DNA of 64,000 nt, taken from Colwellia sp. Arc7-635. GTDB lineage: Bacteria > Pseudomonadota > Gammaproteobacteria > Enterobacterales > Alteromonadaceae. The number at the start of each line of letters is the position of its first letter. Position 1 is the first letter of the stretch. The stretch is from NCBI RefSeq assembly GCF_003971255.1, contig NZ_CP034660.1, forward strand, positions 3,224,001 through 3,288,000, written 5' to 3'. The translations under genes were made by a program, and so were the position numbers. This document shows, one piece after another, positions 56,795-63,454 of this stretch. Below the pieces are notes generated by a model. It saw nothing but the letters and a program-made list of their open reading frames with translations. It ran no database searches and was not told the origin of the DNA.

Positions 56795-57571
56795 TTATTC
56801 AGCTGAGTTTTGTGCAACAGGCACAATGATTAAATCAGGGGCAAGCTGTTTACGTGCAATACGTAATGCTTTATTAACCGGTAAACGGTATTCACCAGAC
56901 AATGGCTGCCAAGATTGAGATGATTGCTGCCACATACCTAACTTTTCACCGTCACGTGTTTGGTAAACAAAACTTACTCGGCCAATGCGTAAAAAGTCGA
57001 CATCGCGCTCGACACCCTCTACGGTCAACAAACCGGTATAGGCTTCAATCGTACGACCATAATCGACTTCAACTTGGTAGGCTTCTAGCACACGACGAAA
57101 TTTTTCAGATACCGCAATATCCGCACGTTCGAGCATAGTTTTTAAACCCGTTAAACGCTGACTACGTTCAGAGGGAAGAAATGGCATATCTAAAGTAACA
57201 AACTCTTCAAGCGTGCTGATCATACGGGCCATCAAAGGCGATATTTGACGTTCAATAATACTGACTTGTTCCATTGAAATATCGAGCTGAGATAATTCGG
57301 CTAGCTGATTTTCAATTTGTTTATTCATTTGCTTGTTGTAAACATTTAAGCCATCAAGCTCTTTGTTAACCGTTTTAAACTGCTGAAGTTTCGTTAAAAT
57401 GCTGTTGTTAATGACATCAACTTTTTGTTGAGATTTATTAGCAGACTGATTAATTTTTTGTCCTGCAGCAACCACATCAGTTAACTGGTTTTCTTGTGCT
57501 AATGCAGGCATTGCCATCGCTGCTGCGATCAAAGCAAGTTGCATACATTGAGGTAAAATATTTTGTTTCAT
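56795..57571 (-). CDS. Exported DUF3450 protein of the TonB2 locus
   Basis: A protein of about 258 residues with signal peptide (MKQNILPQCMQLALIAAAMAM... to PALA-QEN), a coiled-coil region and the DUF3450 pattern ISPLMARMISTLEEFVTLDMP and ERSQRLTGLKTMLERADIAV. It is the first gene of the operon, 12 bases before ttpC. The open frame runs back to 57700, but ATG at 57571 gives the proper signal peptide. Function is known only by association with TonB2/TtpC systems. Confidence 0.88.
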   Translation of the reverse strand: MKQNILPQCMQLALIAAAMAMPALAQENQLTDVVAAGQKINQSANKSQQKVDVINNSILTKLQQFKTVNKELDGLNVYNKQMNKQIENQLAELSQLDISMEQVSIIERQISPLMARMISTLEEFVTLDMPFLPSERSQRLTGLKTMLERADIAVSEKFRRVLEAYQVEVDYGRTIEAYTGLLTVEGVERDVDFLRIGRVSFVYQTRDGEKLGMWQQSSQSWQPLSGEYRLPVNKALRIARKQLAPDLIIVPVAQNSAE

Positions 57572-58247
57572 TGTCCATAAAACCTTATTGAAGCGAAAAT
57601 TATTAAGTGCGGTATTGTCTAAACAAAAGCTTAAACAAAACGTCAACAGCTTAATCACTTGGCAAAATTTTAATGGTTCTATATGACAATCGGGTTTCAC
57701 AAATATTGCAGATTTATGAAATGAAGGTATTAGCCGTTAATCAAAGCGTAGTCTCGAAGTTTGGTTCGCCATAAATAATGAGATACACGTGATCGAATAA
57801 GAAAATTGAACATGTGTGTTAGGTGATTCTCCCTAAAAACTCGATATTTTTAGTTAACCTGGAAATGTTAGTTTTGATTGGTTTAACTCGCACACCAAAG
57901 CGATTTATCGTTATAAAGCTGCTAATGCTGCTTTGTGTACTGAATGGAAATTAACTTAAAAAATTTTCTCATATATTTTCTCATAAATTTTTAATCATGT
58001 TACTGAGGAGTATTAGTAACAATCAGAACACATCCTAACCCTTGCCTAATTACCACCTAACTCATTGATAAAATTAAGCATAACTAAAAACATATTATTG
58101 ATTATTACTGAGAAATCTCAGTAATAATCAAGTTCTGGTCAGAACTTAATATTTTTGTTTCCTAAAGCCATGAAATTATGTGATATTAATGTTAATTAAA
58201 TAAAAATTATGGAACGGACATTACTGAGAAGTCTCCATAATAAGCTG
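57572..58247. other. Junction region between core genome and cassette array
   Basis: About 680 AT-rich bases. It holds the promoter of the TonB2 operon near its left end and three palindromic repeats toward the right (separate entry). No integron integrase gene, whole or broken, is recognisable on either strand, though this is where attI and intI would be expected given the orientation of the cassettes. Confidence 0.6.
57999..58241. repeat. Three related palindromes TTACTGAG-AGT-CTCAGTAA at the array border
   Basis: Copy 1 at 57999-58020 (GTTACTGAGGAG..TATTAGTAAC), copy 2 at 58098-58131, whose two 16-base arms are exact reverse complements around AA, and copy 3 at 58220-58241 (ATTACTGAGAAG..TCTCCATAAT). 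Centres are about 105 and 116 bases apart. They share TTACTGAG(A/G)A and lie just before the first cassette. They could be operator sites for a regulator, or remnants of an entry site; no known motif is recognised. Confidence 0.75.
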
Positions 58248-58269
58248 TTATATCTCAAGGAAGGTTTAG

Positions 58270-58680
58270 GTGTATAAATTTGGCATTTTAGTTCTAATAC
58301 TATTTAATAGTTTTGCTAATGCTTGTGGTGAAAATACAGAATTTTCACCACTTTTGGAATTAGGAGCTGTTGAAGGGAAATATATCGATCAATCAAAATT
58401 GTTCATTCCAAGTAAAGTCAATAGTATGGAGCTTGTTGCAGTACATTTTGAAATAGGCAATGAAAGAAATCTAATTTTTCCCATTCAGTTTTATGCTGAT
58501 GCCGAATATCCAAGTATTCATAAAAGTGGATATGTGACGGTTCTGTACACTATTAGTGAGGCTAACTTAGCAAGTGTAACTGTACATGCAAATTACAAAC
58601 ACCCAGTTGGTCAAAATGGTGAAATCACGTTTTGTATTCACCCTGAAAGCTTTAAACTTTCAGAGTTAATTGAGATATAA
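58270..58680 (+). CDS. Cassette 1: small exported protein of unknown function
   Basis: A 136-residue protein with signal peptide (VYKFGILVLILFNSFANA-CGE). The residue after the predicted cut is Cys, but the -3 position is Asn-Ala rather than a clear lipobox, so either signal peptidase could act. It also has one further Cys (TFCIHPE) that may pair with it. GTG start at 58270 preceded by AAGGAAGG (58257-58264). Its stop codon TAA is the first part of attC1. No family is recognised. Confidence 0.75.
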   Translation: MYKFGILVLILFNSFANACGENTEFSPLLELGAVEGKYIDQSKLFIPSKVNSMELVAVHFEIGNERNLIFPIQFYADAEYPSIHKSGYVTVLYTISEANLASVTVHANYKHPVGQNGEITFCIHPESFKLSELIEI

Positions 58681-58774
58681 CAAGCTGTTAAAGTGGGACA
58701 AATAACAGTTGGCTGGTTCCGCTTCGCTTCACATTTTAGCCAACTACAATTTGCCCCTTAACAGGGCGTTATGT
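58678..58774 (+). other. attC site 1
   Basis: Starts TAACAAGCTGTTAAAG (58678), has the inner repeats AACAGTTGGCT and AGCCAACTACAATTT around a GCTTCGCTTC centre, and ends CCTTAACAGGGCGTTATG. Outer arms CTGTTAAAGTGGG and CCCCTTAACAG pair imperfectly, leaving the usual extrahelical bases. This is the recombination site of cassette 1. Confidence 0.93.
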
Positions 58775-58800
58775 TTTTATATCTGCAAAGGTCAGTGTTT

Positions 58801-59361
58801 ATGAAGGTGAGTAACCCTTTAACAATAATTTCAATATTCGCGGGCATTGCGGAGTCATTTGCTACTGTTGCCCTAATAAAACTACCTATTGAGTTACAAT
58901 TATACTTTGTAAATTTTGTTATATTTTTTCCAATTGCAATTGTCACAACCTTTTTCGCAATTCTCATTTTTAAACCCCAAGTTCTTTATGCTCCAAGTGA
59001 TTATGAAGACCAAGAGCATTTCTTACTTGCTAATAGACTAAGAAATAAAATTGCTGAAGAGGCAGAAAAAGCTTTAGCAAATATTCCAAATAAGGAAGCT
59101 CCAAAAAACGACTCTTATTGGAAAGAACTGTCTGCGAGAATAGCTGATTCGACTATCAATGAACTCACTTCTGAAAATGAAAAGCTAGTCTTTGATTATC
59201 TTACAAAGCATTCAAATGAGGCTTTTTCTGAAAGAGGTCTAAAATTCATTATTCCTATTGGTAAGTCGTCCATAAACCTAGCCTTATATAGCCTTGAGTC
59301 AAAAGGGTTAGTCAATAAAGGCGTTGATGGGAATGTGGTTATATGGCAAATAAAAACATAA
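58801..59361 (+). CDS. Cassette 2: two-helix membrane protein with possible winged-helix tail
   Basis: A 186-residue protein. Two hydrophobic segments (about residues 5-25 and 30-50) with a short turn, then a cytosolic part. The last 60 residues (from ENEKLVFDYLTKHSNEAFSE, through IGKSSINLALYSLESKGLVN, to GNVVIWQIK) have the helix-helix-helix-wing spacing of winged-helix folds; this is my reading, not a database result. The open frame begins at 58771 inside attC1, but ATG at 58801 has AAAGG before it and no attC overlap. The stop is 18 bases before its own, IS-split attC. Confidence 0.72.
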   Translation: MKVSNPLTIISIFAGIAESFATVALIKLPIELQLYFVNFVIFFPIAIVTTFFAILIFKPQVLYAPSDYEDQEHFLLANRLRNKIAEEAEKALANIPNKEAPKNDSYWKELSARIADSTINELTSENEKLVFDYLTKHSNEAFSERGLKFIIPIGKSSINLALYSLESKGLVNKGVDGNVVIWQIKT

Positions 59362-59378
59362 CAACACGCCCTGAGGTG

Positions 59379-59387
59379 GACAACAAG
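59379..59387 (+). other. attC site 2, left fragment (R'' end), cut by the IS
   Basis: GACAACAAG ends at the IS boundary. Joined to 60904 onward it rebuilds CAACAAG-TCACTCAAAAGG, the start of an attC nearly identical to attC site 5 (63455). See the mobile-element entry. Confidence 0.8.
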
Positions 59388-59393
59388 TATAAA

Positions 59394-60656
59394 TTAGCTA
59401 TTTATTGCAAATTTTAACAGTGGCGAACCTCTTCGTTTCAATGCCTCTAAATATTTAGACTCATCGTATGGTGTATTAGTTTTCCAGCACCTAAATACTA
59501 TCCTAATCCACTTGAAAGCGAGCGACCTTATAATACTGTTATGTGGTTTTCCTTTGCTTTTTTGTTGCTCATAATAAGCCTTTGCCCAAAATGAATAACG
59601 TATCGAAAACCCCGCCCATTCAACGAAGGTTTGCCTTAAAAAAGTTGGGCAACTGTATCGCCAATGAGTCCACATCTTCTTACCACTACGTTCAATAACC
59701 GGCGCAATACCTGCGTATTTTTGCAACTCAGAGGCATCATTGTAACGGTCTCTTTTGCTGCCAAAGGCGACTAATAATCGTGGTGAGAATTGCTGTCCTG
59801 CACCAGGAAGGCTATCAAAAATAACGTTGTCATCTTGCGCTTTGTAAGCCTTTTTTATTACTTTATTTAGCGATTGAATTCCCTTTAGCAATACTTTGAA
59901 TTGCGCAATAAGCACACCAACTAAAAGTTGATTTGGCTCTATCACTCCGGTGTCTTCGGTTAATTCCATAGCACTCTTAATACCCAAAATACGCGCCTCA
60001 TTAACGTGTGCGTAGTGTGAATTGTGGCTATTAAAAAAGTCTAATAGTGTTTGTTTCTTTGCTCTTTTGGCGTGAGCAAGTGATGGCCATTTACTGATGA
60101 AATCACAGAAGATAAAGGTATCTTTTTCTTTAAACCATTCAAGTGCTTGCGGGTAGTAATTCTTGAGTGAAGCCGTTATTTTATTGGATAAATCTACACT
60201 GTCTTGCACTAAGTTTCGTCGATATTCAACCAACTGAGTTAGGGAGCGCATAGCGGCTGATTCAGGTTCAATGACGCTGAGTTTGTCCATATGTAGGGTG
60301 AGTATTTCTACTTGTATCAGCGCATCAGACGGGTCATCTTTCGCGCCACTTGGCGTAAACGCTTTACGGTATTTAGCAACGGTTGAAGGATTGATGGTAA
60401 ATAAAGTGAGGTGACTGTATTTGGCGAGCGCATAAATAAGAGGCCCTTTTTTGAGTTCGCAAACTACAGCTATTTGTTGGTTTGGGTATCGTTTTTTAAG
60501 GTTCATTGCCCATTCGTGTAGTGCTTCGGCTTTACTCTTAATAATTGAGTAGTGGTACTTTTCTGAATCAACCGGATGCTCACAGATGTCATGTTTTTTA
60601 TCTGCCCAATCAATGCCGATTAAGGCAGCGAAATCATTAACGTTATATGCTTTCAT
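59394..60656 (-). CDS. IS110-family transposase (DEDD recombinase)
   Basis: A 420-residue protein. The N-terminal DEDD domain has Asp16 in IGIDWADKKHD, Glu67 in AVVCELKKG and the Asp pair 108/111 in GAKDDPSDALIQ. The C-terminal Tnp_20-type domain has the LPGAGQQFSPRLLVAFGS block and the KYAGIAPVIERSGKK block with the serine expected at the active site. All expected active-site residues are present, so the element may be active. The stop codon lies only a few bases from the element end. Confidence 0.95.
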   Translation of the reverse strand: MKAYNVNDFAALIGIDWADKKHDICEHPVDSEKYHYSIIKSKAEALHEWAMNLKKRYPNQQIAVVCELKKGPLIYALAKYSHLTLFTINPSTVAKYRKAFTPSGAKDDPSDALIQVEILTLHMDKLSVIEPESAAMRSLTQLVEYRRNLVQDSVDLSNKITASLKNYYPQALEWFKEKDTFIFCDFISKWPSLAHAKRAKKQTLLDFFNSHNSHYAHVNEARILGIKSAMELTEDTGVIEPNQLLVGVLIAQFKVLLKGIQSLNKVIKKAYKAQDDNVIFDSLPGAGQQFSPRLLVAFGSKRDRYNDASELQKYAGIAPVIERSGKKMWTHWRYSCPTFLRQTFVEWAGFSIRYSFWAKAYYEQQKSKGKPHNSIIRSLAFKWIRIVFRCWKTNTPYDESKYLEALKRRGSPLLKFAINS

Positions 60657-60682
60657 TTTGCAGCTCCTGAGCGTAAAGTTAG

Positions 60683-60851
60683 AAGTGGAATGTGCTTAAA
60701 TCTCGTTTCTCGCAGGTCTTATAGATAGTCGTGGTCGGCAATCCCTGAGTATGCGTTTTGAAATGAGTTGCTCTGTTGGCTCGAACGTCTTGTTAGAAAC
60801 ATTGAATGTTTGCCGTTCAATATTCGTAACCAACAGAAGCATGTTCCACTT
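60683..60851 (-). ncRNA. Candidate bridge RNA of the IS110-family element
   Basis: A 169-base region upstream of the transposase closed by a long stem (60683-60697 with 60837-60851). Inside are two internal loops. The first is closed by TCTGTTGG/CCAACAGA (60772-60779 with 60830-60837) and on the transposase strand contains UAACAAG (complement of 60789-60795), the conserved start of the attC sites. The second is closed by CGCA/UGCG and contains CUAUAAG (complement of 60718-60724), the exact complement of the element's own end (CTATAAG on the plus strand at 60897-60903), and AGTAT of the other end (60748-60752, same sense as 59386-59390). This is the target-loop/donor-loop layout of IS621 bridge RNAs. 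Exact transcript ends are unknown. Confidence 0.6.
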
Positions 60852-60903
60852 AATATAAGAGTAAGTTACTTTATTGAATTAAGTGGCTTGGTCGAACTAT
60901 AAG

Positions 60904-60990
60904 TCACTCAAAAGGACAAAAAACAGTTGGTTTTTGCTCCTGCGTCGCCTATTTTAACCAACTATTTTTTGCCTCTTAGTGAGGCGTTAG
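60904..60990 (+). other. attC site 2, right part, separated from its start by the IS
   Basis: TCACTCAAAAGGAC, inner repeats AACAGTTGG and CCAACTATT around a CTCCTGCGTCGCC centre, then TTTGCCTCTTAGTGAGGCG and GTTAG. It is almost the same as attC site 5 over this span but lacks its own TAACAAG start, which lies 1.5 kb to the left. Confidence 0.9.
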
Positions 60991-61007
60991 TTTTTCAGGG
61001 AAGTTTA

Positions 61008-61367
61008 GTGTTTAAATATATATTTGCAGTATTAATTATTATAGGTGGGACAATGGACGTTAATGGTCAAGAACCTGAATGGGTTTCAACTTTAAGGGTA
61101 GAATTAGGCGATGAGATTATGGCTAAGTCGGCTATAGATTTAACTGCTGAAGATGTATTTAATATTATCCGTGTTACTAAAAACATTAATGGTGCCGATG
61201 ATGGAACTTGGCCAATGGTAGAAGCTAAATTACCAGAGATTCGTTCACACATTATCAGTCTGCTCAATTCTGGCAAAGCATCAAAAGAAGAATTGGAAAC
61301 TATAAATTATTTGGCCTCAATATTCTTTGAAAATGATAAAGAATTACAGGTGCAATTGAAAAACTAA
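61008..61367 (+). CDS. Cassette 3: small exported protein of unknown function
   Basis: A 119-residue protein with an N-terminal hydrophobic signal (VFKYIFAVLIIIGGTMDVNG-QEP) and an acidic, helical rest. GTG at 61008 has AGGGAAG before it. The open frame extends into the attC to a TTG at 60927, but that part is attC sequence. ATG at 61053 is a possible later start that would leave a cytosolic protein. The stop codon is the start of attC site 3. No family recognised. Confidence 0.65.
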   Translation: MFKYIFAVLIIIGGTMDVNGQEPEWVSTLRVELGDEIMAKSAIDLTAEDVFNIIRVTKNINGADDGTWPMVEAKLPEIRSHIISLLNSGKASKEELETINYLASIFFENDKELQVQLKN

Positions 61368-61457
61368 CAAGCAATTCAACAGGACTAAAAACAGTGGGCT
61401 GTTCGCTTCGCTTCCATTTTAGCTCACAATTTTTAGCCCGTTAATTGGGCGTTAGGC
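61365..61457 (+). other. attC site 3
   Basis: TAACAAGCAATTCAACAGGAC, inner repeats AACAGTGGGCT and AGCTCACAATTTT around TTCGCTTCGCTTC, ending CCCGTTAATTGGGCGTTAGGC. It overlaps the stop codon of cassette 3. Confidence 0.93.
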
Positions 61458-61492
61458 ATACATTACATTTACATCGAATTTGAGAATATTTA

Positions 61493-62272
61493 ATGAGATT
61501 TACTGTTTATATATTAATTGCATTATCGCTAATAACCATCCTAATTACTGGTTTTTGGGGCCATGTCACTCAAGTAGTTTTCCCAAATACTACATGGGGC
61601 TTATACGATAAAGATTTCTTTGAAAATCTATTAGTTGAAATGCACGGAGGAATTATTGATCTGCTTGTTGTTGGTGTCATTTTATATTGGTTCGAGAGGA
61701 AAAAAACAGAAAAAGATACGATAAAGAAAGCAGAACTTGAGCTAGCGAATCTTAATTATTATTGTGGTACTGATTCATCATATCGATTTTATGGGGCTTT
61801 AAAATATCTTCTATCGCTTGGTGTTGATAAAGTTTCAATACCAGAAGGTAATCTTAGCAAGCTAAAAATTGAGTGTCTGACTTTAAAACACTCAAATTTG
61901 ATTGCTTTAAATTTCTCTGGTAGCACTCTGAAAAAAGTAGATTTTTCTGAATGTAATTTAGAAGCATCTCAATTTATTGACACAATAATTAAAGATGCGA
62001 ATTTTGTGTCTGTTAATTTGAAACGGTCAAAATTTATCAATGCAGAGCTAAAGGGTATTGATTTCCGAGGCTGTGATATTAAAGGTGTAAATTTTGATCG
62101 CTCACGTTTACAAAGTTCAAATTTCAGTGGTCTAGACTGCTCTAGGGTAAGCTTTAAAGGTGCTAACTTACGATCTGCAAACTTTAAAGGGGCAATTAAT
62201 TTATCTAAAGAAATGATTCTTGAAGCTAGTAATTATGATCACATTAAATTACCCGATGGTGTTGAAATTTAA
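61493..62272 (+). CDS. Cassette 4: membrane-anchored pentapeptide-repeat protein
   Basis: A 259-residue protein. Two membrane segments at about residues 4-24 and 50-68, then a short charged coil (ERKKTEKDTIKKAELELANL), then from about residue 125 pentapeptide repeats of the A(D/N)Lxx type (for example LNFSG, VDFSE, CNLEA, ANFVS, VNLKR, IDFRG, VNFDR, SNFSG, ANLRS, ANFKG), which should form a right-handed four-sided helix. N-terminal 2-TM plus pentapeptide proteins occur in many bacteria; their roles are mostly unknown. GAGAATATTTA precedes the ATG. Confidence 0.85.
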   Translation: MRFTVYILIALSLITILITGFWGHVTQVVFPNTTWGLYDKDFFENLLVEMHGGIIDLLVVGVILYWFERKKTEKDTIKKAELELANLNYYCGTDSSYRFYGALKYLLSLGVDKVSIPEGNLSKLKIECLTLKHSNLIALNFSGSTLKKVDFSECNLEASQFIDTIIKDANFVSVNLKRSKFINAELKGIDFRGCDIKGVNFDRSRLQSSNFSGLDCSRVSFKGANLRSANFKGAINLSKEMILEASNYDHIKLPDGVEI

Positions 62273-62274
62273 TT

Positions 62275-62373
62275 GGGAGGGAATCGAACCACTCTAACGA
62301 TAAAATCGCATCTGGGACATAAAGTCCCTCCAGCATGAATAGTCTAGCGACTAATCCACTTTCCAGCCAACTG
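62275..62373 (-). other. tRNA-like sequence in the 3' region of cassette 4
   Basis: On the minus strand this spacer ends with GGTTCGATTCCCTCCCAA, which looks like a T-arm plus acceptor end of a tRNA, and has a hairpin GGGAC-tttat-GTCCC like a long variable arm. The T-stem does not pair well and no clean clover-leaf with an anticodon arm can be drawn, so it is at best a decayed tRNA fragment or a chance likeness. Confidence 0.25.
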
Positions 62374-62412
62374 ACCTTTTATACTACAGAGGTTTAAAGT
62401 TGATTGCAATGC

Positions 62413-62510
62413 CTAACAAGGCACTTAAACGGAACTAAAACAGTGGGTTAGGTTTCGCTTCGCTACACATTATAACCCACTATTTTAGTCCGCTTAGTGC
62501 GGCGTTATGC
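62413..62510 (+). other. attC site 4
   Basis: TAACAAGGCACTTAAACGGAAC, inner repeats AACAGTGGGTTA and TAACCCACTATTTT around TTTCGCTTCGCTAC, ending CCGCTTAGTGCGGCGTTATGC. It follows cassette 4 at an unusually long distance (140 bases after the stop). Confidence 0.93.
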
Positions 62511-62534
62511 TTACAATCTAATCAAGGAGTCGAT

Positions 62535-63446
62535 TTGAAAACGTTTATATCAATAATTCTTATTCTAATTTCATCATATGCACTGGCTGCAGATAAAAAT
62601 ATAGCTTTAGGATCAGGTAAATTCACTATAGCTGGTGGAGAAAGACATACTGAAAAACGAATAGACGTTTATTATCATTTACCTACTTCCTATGATGAAA
62701 ATACTAAAGTGCTAATTGTTGTTCCAGGTGCAGGAAGAAATGGATGGAGCTATCGTGATTCATGGGTAGAAGCCGCAGAAAAATACAATGTATTGATTTT
62801 ATCTCCTAGTTACTCTGAAGAGTTTTATCCGAGGTTTTGGAATTATAATGTTGCAAGAATGCTTTCCGACGTAAAAATCAATAAAGCTAAAAGTGCAATA
62901 GAAAGCTATACAGTAGTTGCCGATTCTAATGAATGGATTTTTAGTGATTTTGATCGAATATTTGACTATTCAGTTACTAAATTTAATTTGTCAGCAAAGC
63001 AATATGACATGTTTGGTCATTCTGCTGGAGGTCAAATTTTACATCGTCTTGCTTTATTCGATTTCAAAAACAAAGCAAATCGACTTTTAGCGTCCAACTC
63101 TGGTTGGTATACGGTTCCGACTTTCAAAGACAATTTTCCTTACGGCCTAAATAACGGAGTTTCTACTCAAGACCAAATAAGTTCAGCTTTTAAATCAAAG
63201 CTTACTATTTTTCTCGGTGAACTAGACAATGAACATGAAACACGCGGCCATCTTGTAAGAAACTCACAATTGGATATTCAAGGGACTCATCGCTTAAGTC
63301 GTGGAAAGCATTTTTTCATAAAGGCAAAAGAGTTAGCATCTAGCCTTAATGCTAAACTCAATTGGAATATCCATATAGTTAAAGACGTCGGGCACGACTA
63401 CAAGAATATGGGTAAAGCAGCTGCGATATACCTATATTCCGAGTAA
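62535..63446 (+). CDS. Cassette 5: exported alpha/beta hydrolase
   Basis: A 303-residue protein with signal peptide (LKTFISIILILISSYALA-ADK) and an alpha/beta-hydrolase core: VLIVVPGAGRNGWSYRD near residue 60, nucleophile elbow GHSAGG near residue 162, acid candidate in FLGELDNEHE and the His in VKDVGHDYKNMG near the C-terminus. It may be an esterase, lipase-like enzyme or peptidase. TTG start at 62535 with AAGGAG five bases before it. The stop is nine bases before attC site 5. Confidence 0.88.
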   Translation: MKTFISIILILISSYALAADKNIALGSGKFTIAGGERHTEKRIDVYYHLPTSYDENTKVLIVVPGAGRNGWSYRDSWVEAAEKYNVLILSPSYSEEFYPRFWNYNVARMLSDVKINKAKSAIESYTVVADSNEWIFSDFDRIFDYSVTKFNLSAKQYDMFGHSAGGQILHRLALFDFKNKANRLLASNSGWYTVPTFKDNFPYGLNNGVSTQDQISSAFKSKLTIFLGELDNEHETRGHLVRNSQLDIQGTHRLSRGKHFFIKAKELASSLNAKLNWNIHIVKDVGHDYKNMGKAAAIYLYSE

Positions 63447-63454
63447 TGTAAGCA

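Larger units (their letters stand above)
59388..60901 (-). mobile_element. IS110-family insertion sequence inside an attC site
   Basis: About 1.51 kb, with one transposase gene and about 245 bases of non-coding sequence on its upstream side. Boundaries come from comparing the flanks with intact attC sites: the left flank ends ...CAACAAG and the right flank continues TCACTCAAAAGGAC, which together give attC sequence. AAGT is present at both edges (59385-59388 and 60901-60904). In transposase orientation both junctions contain CT, matching the known two-base core of IS110-type recombination (CT in IS621). There are no terminal inverted repeats, as usual for the family. The large non-coding part lies upstream of the transposase, as in the IS110 group, not downstream as in the IS1111 group. 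Confidence 0.85.

Noticed and set aside
57840-57956. Short frames ending near 57956 as cassette gene remnants
   Set aside because: They are about 25-30 codons without recognisable family or ribosome site; too little to support.
57700-58260. A possible attI/intI remnant next to the array
   Set aside because: No reading frame with tyrosine-recombinase motifs and no typical attI layout is visible; only palindromes and short frames are present.
60746-60850. The inverted repeats upstream of the transposase as another attC site
   Set aside because: The ends do not show the TAACAAG/GTTAGGC pair in the right order and spacing, and the region lies inside the IS boundaries; the bridge RNA reading explains it better.
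60683-60851. An RNA transcribed from the plus strand (antisense to the transposase)
   Set aside because: The outer stem pairs fully on the plus strand with two G-U pairs, whereas on the transposase strand these are mismatches. But the guide matches to target and donor ends have the expected polarity only for the transposase strand, and known IS110 bridge RNAs are on that strand. Not excluded, only less likely.
59388-60901. Classification as an IS1111-group element because it targets attC
   Set aside because: The long non-coding part is upstream of the transposase and only a few bases lie downstream, the opposite of IS1111-group elements.
60927-61007. N-terminal extension of the cassette 3 gene from a TTG
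   Set aside because: This stretch is attC sequence; the GTG at 61008 with AGGGAAG is a proper start.
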